In this document: positions 31,744-39,848 of the stretch, piece by piece
Position numbering within the stretch: the stretch's first letter is position 1
Layout of the letters: each line of letters starts with the position of its first letter
Assembly (NCBI RefSeq): GCF_002080455.1
Contig: NZ_CP020555.1
Span: 620,001-684,000 of the forward strand
Source: Streptomyces sp. Sge12
GTDB taxonomy: Bacteria; Actinomycetota; Actinomycetes; Streptomycetales; Streptomycetaceae
Direction: 5' to 3'
Length of the DNA: 64,000 nt
The notes under the pieces: generated by a model
What the model saw: only the letters and a program-made list of their open reading frames with translations
Database searches by the model: none
Told to the model about the DNA's origin: nothing
Translations under genes and position numbers: made by a program

Positions 31744-34452
31744 TCAGAGCATCCCGAGGTCCTGCGCCCGGTGGACGGCGTCGCTGCGCCGGGTGACGCA
31801 GAGCTTGCGGTAGATGCTCTTCAGGTGGGTCTTGACCGTGTTGGCCGAGACGAACAGCTCGGCCGCCATCTCCTCGGTGGACAGCATCTCCGCGGCCTTG
31901 CGCAGCACCTCGACCTCGCGCGCACTCAGCGGCTCCACCACCGGCGGCCGCCCGTCGGCCCGCGCCGCGCGCGCCGTTCGGACCGGGGCGCCGGGGGTCA
32001 GCCAGCCGTGCAGGCGGGCCGATGCCGGGTCCCGGTCCAGGACCCGGCGCATCCAGGGCCCGGTCTCGACGAACATCCGGCGCAGCTCCTCGGGGCGGGC
32101 GAGCGCCAGCGCCTCGGCCAGCCGCCGCCGCGCCTCCTCGGCGTCGCCGTCCTCCTCGGCCAGTTGCGCGCGGAGCAGGCTCGCGTGGGCCCGTACCGTC
32201 GTCGCGGGCGCGTCGCCGTCGTCCCCGGCCGCCGGTACGGCTTCCAGTGCCTGCGCCGCGCACGCCCCGCGGCCGAGCGCCAGCAGGGCGCGCGCCCGGG
32301 CCACCGCGCGCTCGGGCCCGTCCGCGGCCGCGGCGTCCAGGACCTTGAGGGCCGCCTCGGCGTCGCCCCGCCCCAGGTGCACGGCCGACTCGGCCACGGC
32401 CAGCTCCGCCGCCACCCGGTCGGACAGGCGTGCGACGGCCACCGCGTGCAGTGCGGCGAGGGCCGCGTCCGCGTCGCCCTCCGCCAGCGCGATCCGGGCG
32501 CCGATGACGGCGGCGCGGGCGGCGGTCGCGGGGTCCGGGCGCACGCCCGTCGCCGCGGCCGCCAGGTCGAGGTGGTGGCGCGCGGCCGGCAGGTCGTCCT
32601 GCTCGACGGCCACACCCGCGAGGACGAGGTGGTCGACGCCGGCCCGCCGCTCCGGCGGAAGGGCGGACCGCTCGGCGACGGCGAGGCAGGCGCGGGCGTG
32701 CTCGGCAGCCCGCCGCAACCGGCCCCGTAGCAGTTCGACCAGGGCCAGCGAGCCGAGCGCCTCGCACAGCGGGTGCTCGGTTCCGGGGTGCTCGGTACCG
32801 GGGTGCTCGGTACCGGGGTGCTCCGTTCCCGGGTGCTGCGCCCCCTGCGGCCCGCACGCGGCCACGGCTGCCGTCAGCGTGGCCCCGGCCCGCTCCAGGT
32901 GTCCGGCGCCGAGCTCGGCGGCGCCCAGATGTGCCGACAGCAGCGCGCGGAGTTCGGGGCGCGCGGCGAGCAGGGCCGGCGGCAGCTCCCCCAGCAGCCG
33001 GTCGGCGTCCACGGCCGCCCGTTCGGCGGCCGCAAGGTCGCCGGCCGCGCGCCCGGCGAGAACGCCGAGGAAGGCCCGGCCGAGCCGCGCCGCGGGGCCG
33101 GAGGAGTCCGTCAGGGCGGCGTCGGCCCGCCGCAGCGCGTCCTCGCACCCCGCGGGGTCCTGTGCGGCCGTCCGGCAGGCCGCCGCGACCAGTGCGGGCG
33201 CCGCCCCCGCCGTCCCCGGCGGCATCCCGTCGAACGCCCGGCCCAGCCGGTCGGCCTCCATGCCGGTGAGGAGACGGCCGAGGGCCAGGTTGTCGACGAG
33301 CTGCGCGGCCGCGAACGGCCAGTCCCCGGCGGCCGCGCCCTGCAGCACGGCCTCCGTGAGCCGCCCGGTCCCGGCGAGCCAGCGCGCCGCCCGCCCGTGC
33401 AGCCGGGGTTCGAGACCGGGGCAGCGCTGGCGCAGGTGCGCGCGCAGGACCTCGGCGAACAGCGGGTGCAGCCGGTACCAGGCCGAGGCGTCGACCTGCT
33501 CCAGGAACGCGTTGTCGCGGGCCAGCCCGGCCAGGGTGCGTGCCCCGTCGTCCCGGCCGGTCAGCGCATCCGCGAGGTCCGGGTGGATCCGGTCGGTCAC
33601 GCAGACCCGCAGCAGCAGGTCCTGGGTGGGCGGCGGCTGGGCGTCGAGCACCTCGGCCAGCAGATACCCGGCGATCGTCGTGCGGTCGGCCGCGAACTGG
33701 CGGAGGAACGCCTCCGGGTCGGCGCTGCGCTGCATCGCCAGCGCGCACAGGCGCACCCCTGCCGCCCATCCCTCGGTGCGCTCCATCAGCCGTCGGATTC
33801 CGGGCTGTGAGATGTCGAGCCGGTGCTCGCCCAGCAGCGCCTCGGCGTCCTCGTGGGTGAATCTGAGGTCGGCGTGCCGGATCTCCACGATCTCGCCCGC
33901 CGCCCGGTAGCGGTGCAGGGGCAGCAGGGGGTCCGATCGGCTGGTGAGCACGATGCGCAGGCCCCCGGCCGCGTGCCGGAGTACGAAGTCCAGCGCCTCG
34001 GCCGTCGCGGGCGGCCGGGCGGTGTCGAACTGGTCGAGGACGAGGACCGCGGGCTGCGGGGACGCGGCCAGCCCGTCCGCCAGGCGCACCAGGAACGACC
34101 GGGTGACCCCCTCGGCCCGGGCGGGCATGCCCACCTCGGGGGGCAGGGTCACCCCGCCGCGGTGCAGGGCCTCCAGGACGTACGCCCAGAAGGCCCCGGG
34201 GGCGTCGTCGGGTTCGACGGTGAGCCACATGGGGGGACGCGGTGCGCGGCGGTCGGCGGCCCAGTGGGCGGCGAGCACCGTCTTGCCCGATCCGGCCGGT
34301 CCGTTGACGAGGGTGAGCGGTCCGCGCGCCCCGGCCGCCAGGCGCCCCAGCAGCTCGGGCCGGTGGACCAGCAGCTCGGGTACGGCGGGGGGCGTGAACC
34401 TGGCCGTGAGCATGGGGTCACCGGTGGGCGCCCGGTGGGCCATGGAGGTCAC
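31744..34452 (-). CDS. Large LuxR-family regulator with AAA-like ATPase and TPR-like region (LAL/MalT type)
   Basis: A 902-residue protein. Residues about 48-60 are a Walker A (NGPAGSGKT); Walker B-like PAVLVLDQFD follows near 140. The middle is a long Ala/Leu/Arg-rich TPR-like array. Residues about 835-895 are a LuxR HTH (SAREVEVLRKAAEMLSTEEMA, then SANTVKTHLKSIYRKL). MalT-type LALs bind ATP and an inducer and activate target operons. A 15-base tandem repeat inserts an EHPGT array near residue 540. The start is GTG 34452 or ATG 34443. No target operon is adjacent, except possibly the small gene at 31380. Confidence 0.88.
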   Translation of the reverse strand: MTSMAHRAPTGDPMLTARFTPPAVPELLVHRPELLGRLAAGARGPLTLVNGPAGSGKTVLAAHWAADRRAPRPPMWLTVEPDDAPGAFWAYVLEALHRGGVTLPPEVGMPARAEGVTRSFLVRLADGLAASPQPAVLVLDQFDTARPPATAEALDFVLRHAAGGLRIVLTSRSDPLLPLHRYRAAGEIVEIRHADLRFTHEDAEALLGEHRLDISQPGIRRLMERTEGWAAGVRLCALAMQRSADPEAFLRQFAADRTTIAGYLLAEVLDAQPPPTQDLLLRVCVTDRIHPDLADALTGRDDGARTLAGLARDNAFLEQVDASAWYRLHPLFAEVLRAHLRQRCPGLEPRLHGRAARWLAGTGRLTEAVLQGAAAGDWPFAAAQLVDNLALGRLLTGMEADRLGRAFDGMPPGTAGAAPALVAAACRTAAQDPAGCEDALRRADAALTDSSGPAARLGRAFLGVLAGRAAGDLAAAERAAVDADRLLGELPPALLAARPELRALLSAHLGAAELGAGHLERAGATLTAAVAACGPQGAQHPGTEHPGTEHPGTEHPGTEHPLCEALGSLALVELLRGRLRRAAEHARACLAVAERSALPPERRAGVDHLVLAGVAVEQDDLPAARHHLDLAAAATGVRPDPATAARAAVIGARIALAEGDADAALAALHAVAVARLSDRVAAELAVAESAVHLGRGDAEAALKVLDAAAADGPERAVARARALLALGRGACAAQALEAVPAAGDDGDAPATTVRAHASLLRAQLAEEDGDAEEARRRLAEALALARPEELRRMFVETGPWMRRVLDRDPASARLHGWLTPGAPVRTARAARADGRPPVVEPLSAREVEVLRKAAEMLSTEEMAAELFVSANTVKTHLKSIYRKLCVTRRSDAVHRAQDLGML
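32771..32837. repeat. In-frame 15-base tandem repeat (EHPGT array)
   Basis: Four full 15-base units (GGGTGCTCGGT(A/T)CCG-like) and a partial fifth, in frame with the LuxR gene, encode repeated Glu-His-Pro-Gly-Thr. Unit number probably varies between strains without breaking the frame. Confidence 0.85.
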
Positions 34453-34593
34453 CGGGGCTCACGCGGCAGTACGGACACGGACTGTGATGATCGGCCCACA
34501 GGCCCCACTGAACCGGTGATCGGTGGTGATCACCACTCGTGTCACCCGGTCCGGGGGAGGCGCGGGCGCCCGGCGGCCCGGGGCGCGGGCCGC

Positions 34594-34810
34594 TCAGCCG
34601 TCCAGGCCGAGGCTGATGCGGCGGCGCCGGAGGTCCATGCCGAGCAGGGTGGCCCGTACCTCGTCCCCGCTCTCGAAGGGTGCCCTCGCGCAGCTCGCTG
34701 CGGTGGACCAGGCCCTCGACGCCCGGTGCGAGCCGTACGACCACCCCGAACGGAACGGTCCTGGTCACGGTGGCGGGGAGGGTGGCGCCGATCGGGTGGG
34801 CGGTCGACCG
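34594..34810 (-). pseudogene. Truncated, frameshifted S1 RNA-binding domain gene
   Basis: The frame reads HPIGATLPATVTRTVPFGVV, then VRLAPGVEGLVHRSELREG, a clear S1 OB-fold. It then needs a one-base shift near 34680 to continue FESGDEVRATLLGMDLRRRR to a TGA at 34594-34596. The 5' part is missing: upstream sequence belongs to an unrelated fragment on the other strand. Confidence 0.6.
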
Positions 34811-34811
34811 T

Positions 34812-35003
34812 ATGCTGGACGTCTTCACCGAGGCCGCGGAACTGGATCGCGAACGCGTCCGGCGCTGGGCCCAACTGCACGCTGTGCAGGCCGCGTTCCG
34901 GGCCCGGCGGCACGGTTTCCGGGTGGCGCGCGACGGCCCGCTGCTCGAGGCGATCACGCAGTTCGCCGACCGCCTCGCCCAGGTACTGGCGCGGCCCGCC
35001 TGA
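34812..35003 (+). pseudogene. C-terminal fragment resembling a phosphotransferase (APH-like)
   Basis: 63 codons (MLDVFTEAAELDRERVRRWA, then HAVQAAFRARRHGFR, then PLLEAITQFADRLAQVL) look like the C-terminal helices of small-molecule phosphotransferases of the aminoglycoside kinase fold. No N-lobe or catalytic loop precedes it. It abuts the S1 fragment, both cut at about 34.81 kb. Confidence 0.4.
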
Positions 35004-35039
35004 GCCGCGCGGGCCGCACCGTCCCCCGACAGGGACGGC

Positions 35040-37106
35040 CTAGCGCCGGCTGCGTACGAGCAGGTGGAGGAAGTACGGCGTGCCGATGACCGCGGTCATG
35101 AGGCCGGCGCCGAGCTGGGCCGGTGCGATCACGGTGCGGCCCACCAGGTCCGCGGTGCAGACGAGGACGGCGCCCAGCAGCACCGCGACCGGAACCACCC
35201 GGGTGTGCCGGCGGCCCACGAGGGCGCGGGCCGCGTGCGGGGCCACGAGTCCCACGAATCCGATCGTGCCGGCGGCGGCCACGGCGGTGGCGCTGAGCAG
35301 CACGGCCACCAGGAGGAAGCCGAAGCGGCCGCGGCCCAGGCCCAGTCCGAGGAGCCTCGGGGTGTCCTCGTCGAGGGACACGAGGTCCAGTTCGGTGCGC
35401 CGGTCCACCGCGACGACCAGGCCGACGACGAGGACGATCGCGAGGGGCACGACGTCCGGCAGGGTCCTGCCGTAGGTGGAGCCGGACAGCCAGGTGAGCG
35501 CCTTCGTCGCGTTGAACGGGTCGGTGAGGATGATGAGGAGGCTGACGAGGGCGGCCGCCGCGGTGGCCACGCCGAAACCGACGAGGACCAGCCGGTTCTG
35601 CTGGAACCCGCCGCGGGCGGCGAGCCCGAAGACGATGACGGAGCTGAGGGCGGCGCCCGCGAACGCGGCGGCCGCCACGCTCCAGGACCCGGCCATCGGC
35701 ACCGTCGTCACGAGGAGGACGGCACCCAGCGCCGCGCCGCCGGAGACGCCGAGGACGCCCGGTTCGGCGAGGGGGTTGCGGGTCACGGCCTGGACCAGGG
35801 TTCCCGCCAGGGCGAGGGCCGCGCCGGCGAGGAGGGCGGCCAGGACGCGCGGCACGCGGGTGTCGAGGACGAAGGTGATGGTGCGACCGGCCCGGCCCTG
35901 CGTCCAGTTCATGACGTCGCCGAGCAGCAGCTTGCTGTCCCCGAGCAGCACACCGGCGATGACGACGCCGACGAGGGCGGCCACCAGGACGGCCGTGGTG
36001 GTGAGGAAGACGCCCCGGCTCCTGATGCGCAGCCGGTCGACGGCATTGGCTCCGGCGGCGTCCTTGACCCGGATGGCCATGACGATCAGGAAGACGGCGC
36101 CGACGAGGCTGGTGACGACACCGGTGGGTACGGCGACCGCCACGTCCGCCGGTACGAACGACCGCAGCAGGACGTCGGAGCCGAGGACCAGCGCCGCACC
36201 GGTGAGCCCGGCGAGCGGCAGGCTCGCACGGTTGCGGGTGAACCCGCGGAATCGGCGGGCGAGCGGACGCACGAGGGCGGGGGCGCACATGCCGACGAAG
36301 CCGACGGGTCCGGCGAGGGTGACGGCGGCCGTGGAGAGCAGGGCGGCGAGCACGACGGCGGTGACCCGGGTGGACCGGACGGGGACGCCGAGGCCGCGGG
36401 CGGCGTCGTCGCCGAGGGCCAGGGCGTCGACGCGACGCGCGAGGAGCAGCAGTCCGACGAGAGCGACGAGGCCGATCGGTGCCATCTGGAGGAGACCGCC
36501 GAAGCCGTGCTGGGCGATGCTGCCCTGGTTCCACCGGAAGATGCCGTCGGTCTGCTGCGGGAAGAGCAGGAGCAGGCCCTCGGTGACGGCGGAGAGGCCG
36601 AGGGTGAGGGCGCTGCCGGCGAGGACGAGCCGGACGGTGCCGGCGCCGAGGCCGGAGAGTCCGAGGACGACGGCCGCCGCGGCGAGGCCGCCGACGAAGG
36701 CGACGCCGGAGGAGGCCAGCAGCGGCAGCGAGAGGCCGGAGACGGCGAGGATGCCGAGGCCGAAGTAGGAACCGGCATTGACGGCGAGGGTGTCGGGCGA
36801 GGCGAGGACGTTGCGGCTGACGGCCTGGAGGGCGGCGCCCGCCATGCCCAGTACGGCGCCCACGAACAGTCCGGCGGCCATCCTCGGCAGCCGGGAGGCG
36901 ATGACGACGGACGCGTCGCCCGGCTCGGCCCGGCCGGTGAGCGCCCGCCACACCTCCGGCGGGCCGACGGCGGCGGTGCCCTGGGTGATGTCCACGGCCG
37001 CGAGGGCGGCGACGAGGAGGACGAGTACGGCCGTCACCGCGGCCGCGCCCGTCCGGGACGTGAGGGACGACGGACGGGTGGCGGCGGTGGTTGCGGTGAC
37101 GGCCAT
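35040..37106 (-). CDS. Iron-siderophore ABC permease, two FecCD units fused (FhuB-like)
   Basis: A 688-residue protein with about 20 membrane helices. Each half carries the FecCD signature: SRLPRMAAGLFVGAVLGMAGAALQAVSRN in the first and DTRVPRVLAALLAGAALALAGTLVQAVTRNPLAEP in the second, each with the ATPase-contact loop (GPVGFVGMCAPALVRPLARR, GTIGFVGLVAPHAARALVGRR). Fused double permeases replace a heterodimer, as in FhuB. It starts 4 bases after the binding-protein stop and is the last gene of the iron-regulated operon. It imports ferric siderophore across the membrane. Confidence 0.92.
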   Translation of the reverse strand: MAVTATTAATRPSSLTSRTGAAAVTAVLVLLVAALAAVDITQGTAAVGPPEVWRALTGRAEPGDASVVIASRLPRMAAGLFVGAVLGMAGAALQAVSRNVLASPDTLAVNAGSYFGLGILAVSGLSLPLLASSGVAFVGGLAAAAVVLGLSGLGAGTVRLVLAGSALTLGLSAVTEGLLLLFPQQTDGIFRWNQGSIAQHGFGGLLQMAPIGLVALVGLLLLARRVDALALGDDAARGLGVPVRSTRVTAVVLAALLSTAAVTLAGPVGFVGMCAPALVRPLARRFRGFTRNRASLPLAGLTGAALVLGSDVLLRSFVPADVAVAVPTGVVTSLVGAVFLIVMAIRVKDAAGANAVDRLRIRSRGVFLTTTAVLVAALVGVVIAGVLLGDSKLLLGDVMNWTQGRAGRTITFVLDTRVPRVLAALLAGAALALAGTLVQAVTRNPLAEPGVLGVSGGAALGAVLLVTTVPMAGSWSVAAAAFAGAALSSVIVFGLAARGGFQQNRLVLVGFGVATAAAALVSLLIILTDPFNATKALTWLSGSTYGRTLPDVVPLAIVLVVGLVVAVDRRTELDLVSLDEDTPRLLGLGLGRGRFGFLLVAVLLSATAVAAAGTIGFVGLVAPHAARALVGRRHTRVVPVAVLLGAVLVCTADLVGRTVIAPAQLGAGLMTAVIGTPYFLHLLVRSRR

Positions 37107-37110
37107 GGTG

Positions 37111-38088
37111 CTACTTCGTCAGGGCGGCGACGACGGAGTCGACGTACTTGTTCATGGACTGGGGGCCGCCGAACATCCAGATGCCGTCGGGCAGCCGGTT
37201 GACGTTGCCCTTCTGCACGAACGGCAGGGAGGTCCACACCTTGTCCTGGGCCAGGACGCCGGCGAACGGGTTGCTGTCCTTGTCGCCGTCGTTGCCGATG
37301 TAGGCGAACTCCACGTCACCGAGCTTGGTGAGGCCCTCGACGTCGCTGGTGGCCAGGCCGTAGGCCTCGTCGCCCTGGACGGTCCAGGCGTTCTTCAGGC
37401 CGAGCTTCTCGTTGACCCCGCCGATGAGCGATCCGCTCGTGTAGGGCCGGATCGAGACCTGGTTGGAGACGACGTAGCCGTCGGCGAAGGCGTAGGGGGC
37501 GCCGGCCTTGCCCGCGTCGGCGAGCGCCTTCTTGCCCTGGTCCAGCTTGGCCTGGAAGTCCTGCTTGAGCTTGTCGGACTGCGCGGTGGTGCCGGTGGCC
37601 CGGGCGATGAGGTCCAGGTTCTTGGTCATCTGGCCGATCGGGTCGGCGGCGTCGCCGGGGCGCACCTCCAGGACCGGGGCGACCTTGCGCAGCTGCTGGA
37701 GGGCGGCCGGCGGCAGGTCGGAGGTGGCGATGACGAGGTCGGGCTTGAGCGAGGCGATGGTGTCCATGCTCGGCTCGCCGCGCGTGCCGATGTCCTTGGG
37801 CTCGCCCTTGAGCGGGACGGCGGTGTTCCAGGTCTGGTAGCCCTTGACGTCGGCGACGCCGATCGGCTCGACACCCAGCGAGATCAGGCTCTCGACGACG
37901 TTCCACTCGGTCCCGACGACCTTCTTGGCGGGTCCGGCGAGCTCCACCTTCGCGCCCGAGGCGCCGGTGAGGGTGATGGGCTCGGCGGTCTTCTTCGCGT
38001 CGTCGGCGGCGGGCTCGGTGGTCCCGCAGGCGGTCAGGGTGAGGGCCGCGACGGTGGCGGCCGCCGCGGTGAGGAGGAATCGTCTCAT
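37111..38088 (-). CDS. Siderophore-binding ABC lipoprotein
   Basis: A 325-residue lipoprotein with lipobox LTACG (Cys21). The periplasmic-binding class III pattern includes VVGTEWNVVESLISLGVEPIGVAD, PSMDTIASLKPDLVIATSDLP, and late LGDVEFAYIGNDGDKD. It delivers Fe3+-siderophore to the fused permease. The ATG overlaps the ATPase stop (ATGA), so synthesis is coupled. The siderophore type cannot be told from sequence. Confidence 0.92.
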   Translation of the reverse strand: MRRFLLTAAAATVAALTLTACGTTEPAADDAKKTAEPITLTGASGAKVELAGPAKKVVGTEWNVVESLISLGVEPIGVADVKGYQTWNTAVPLKGEPKDIGTRGEPSMDTIASLKPDLVIATSDLPPAALQQLRKVAPVLEVRPGDAADPIGQMTKNLDLIARATGTTAQSDKLKQDFQAKLDQGKKALADAGKAGAPYAFADGYVVSNQVSIRPYTSGSLIGGVNEKLGLKNAWTVQGDEAYGLATSDVEGLTKLGDVEFAYIGNDGDKDSNPFAGVLAQDKVWTSLPFVQKGNVNRLPDGIWMFGGPQSMNKYVDSVVAALTK

Positions 38089-38945
38089 GAGGTGGTACTG
38101 AGCCTTTCGGTACGCAAGTGGTGTCGGCCTATCGCGCGGGTGCGCAACTGGCCCGTGAGGGGGTCGGTTTCGACGTCGATGCGGATGCCGTAGGTGTCGG
38201 TCAGCCGCTCGGGGGTCAGTACGTCCTCGGGCGCGCCGTCGGCGATGACCCGTCCGGCGTGGAGCAGGACGATCCGGTCGGCCACGGCGGCTGCCTGGTC
38301 GAGGTCGTGCAGGACGGCGCCCACGGCGATCCCGTGGTCGTCCGCCAGGTCGCGCATGAGGTCGAGGAGTTCGACCTGGTAGCGCAGGTCGAGGTAGGTC
38401 GTCGGTTCGTCGAGGAGCAGCACGCCCGTCTCCTGGGCGAGGCAGCCGGCCAGCCAGACGCGCTGGAGCTGTCCGCCGGACAGGTGCTCGGCGCCGCGGT
38501 CGGCGAGTTCCTCGACGCCCGTGAGCGCGAGCGCGCGGTTGACGGCGGCCCGGCCGCCCGGATCCTCCCTGCCCCAGCGTCCGCGGTAGGGGTACCGGCC
38601 GAATTCGACGAGGTCCCGTACCGTCAGCCCGCTCGGCGTGGGGCGGCCCTGTGTCAGGAGGGCGACGCGGCGGGAGAATTCACGGGGGCTCAGCGAGAAT
38701 CCGTCGGCGTCCCCGTCGATGACGAGGGTGCCGGTCCGGGGCCGCTGCAGCCGGGCCACGGTGCGCAGCATCGTGGACTTGCCGCTGCCGTTCGGCCCCA
38801 CCAGGACGGTCACTTCGCCGGGCCGGAGCGTCATGGAGGCGTCGTGGACGACGTCGACGCCGTCGTACGCCACGGTGACGTTCCGGGCGGAGAGTTCATG
38901 ACCGTGGGGACGGGTGTCCGCGGAGGTCTTTTCAGCTGCTTGCAC
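38085..38945 (-). CDS. Siderophore ABC transporter ATP-binding protein
   Basis: A 286-residue ATPase: Walker A GPNGSGKST, Q-loop LLTQGRPTPSG, signature HLSGGQLQRVWLAG, Walker B LLLDEPTTYLD, H-loop AVLHDLDQAA. The C-terminus PERLTDTYGIRIDVETDPLTG is typical of FecE/FhuC proteins. First gene of the operon; an iron box lies just upstream, so it should be repressed when iron is plentiful. Confidence 0.93.
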   Translation of the reverse strand: MQAAEKTSADTRPHGHELSARNVTVAYDGVDVVHDASMTLRPGEVTVLVGPNGSGKSTMLRTVARLQRPRTGTLVIDGDADGFSLSPREFSRRVALLTQGRPTPSGLTVRDLVEFGRYPYRGRWGREDPGGRAAVNRALALTGVEELADRGAEHLSGGQLQRVWLAGCLAQETGVLLLDEPTTYLDLRYQVELLDLMRDLADDHGIAVGAVLHDLDQAAAVADRIVLLHAGRVIADGAPEDVLTPERLTDTYGIRIDVETDPLTGQLRTRAIGRHHLRTERLSTTS

Positions 38946-38950
38946 GCTGG

Positions 38951-38969
38951 TTAGGTTAGCCTACCCTCA
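38951..38969. promoter_or_regulatory. Iron box (DtxR/DmdR-type) for siderophore uptake operon
   Basis: TTAGGTTAGCCTACCCTCA matches 17 of 19 positions of the DtxR consensus TTAGGTTAGCCTAACCTAA. It starts 6 bases upstream of the ATPase ATG, close enough to block transcription start or translation initiation. Confidence 0.88.
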
Positions 38970-39161
38970 GCATGTGGCAAGCACTTGCGAGGGGTCGATC
39001 GCAAGAGCGAGAACCGGCCAAGGTCACACTTCGGGCGAATCCCTGTGATCCGACACCGCGAGGCCGGATTGTTCGGGCCGTGTACGGATGGCGGCGCGCC
39101 CGTCCAAGGGGCCGCCCGGCCCGGTTAGCATCGGTGCTGCAACCGCGCGTGAGAGGCAGTG

Positions 39162-39848
39162 ATGACGCAGCCCAAGGGCCTCGTGCTGATCGTCGAGGAC
39201 GAGCGCCACATCTCCGACGTGCAGCGGCTGTACTTGTCGCGGGACGGCTTCGGCGTCCACGTCGAAGCCGACGGGGCCGCGGGACTCGCCGCCGCGCAGC
39301 GCATGCGCCCGGTCGCGATCGTCCTGGACATCGGCCTGCCCGGCATGGACGGCATCGCCTTCTGCCGCGCCCTGCGGGACGCCGGCGACTGGACACCCGT
39401 CCTGCTCGTCACCGCGCGGGGCGAGGAGGCCGACCGGATCCTCGGCCTCGAACTCGGCGCGGACGACTACCTGACCAAGCCCTTCTCGCCGCGCGAGCTG
39501 GTCGCCCGGGTCAAGACCGTACTGCGCCGGGCGGCCGGCCCGCCCGGCCCGCCGCCCGGGAGCACGGGCCGGCTCAGCGTGGACCCCGTCAGCCGCACGG
39601 TGCACCGCGACGGGGAGCCGGTCGAGCTCACCGCCACCGAGTTCAACCTGCTCGCCCACCTGCTGCGGCACGCGGGGCAGGTCTTCACCCGCGAGCAGCT
39701 GCTCTCCCAGGTGTGGGGGTACGCCGGTTACCGCGACACCCGCATGGTCGACGTCTTCGTCTCGCAGGTGCGCGCCAAACTCGGCGACGCGAGCCCGATC
39801 CGTACGGTCCGCGGCGTCGGGTACAGCGCCACGAACCCCGGCCCGTGA
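39162..39848 (+). CDS. OmpR-family response regulator
   Basis: A 228-residue protein: receiver domain with phospho-acceptor Asp56 (VLDIGLPGMDG), conserved Glu-Asp (VEDERH) and Lys in YLTKPFSPREL; C-terminal winged helix (VELTATEFNLLAHLLRHAGQV, MVDVFVSQVRAKLG, TVRGVGYSA). ATG 39162 is preferred; GTG 39159 is next to it. Its stop overlaps the histidine kinase start (GTGA), so they form one two-component system. It may control the MMPL-DUF2993 genes that follow. Confidence 0.92.
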   Translation: MTQPKGLVLIVEDERHISDVQRLYLSRDGFGVHVEADGAAGLAAAQRMRPVAIVLDIGLPGMDGIAFCRALRDAGDWTPVLLVTARGEEADRILGLELGADDYLTKPFSPRELVARVKTVLRRAAGPPGPPPGSTGRLSVDPVSRTVHRDGEPVELTATEFNLLAHLLRHAGQVFTREQLLSQVWGYAGYRDTRMVDVFVSQVRAKLGDASPIRTVRGVGYSATNPGP

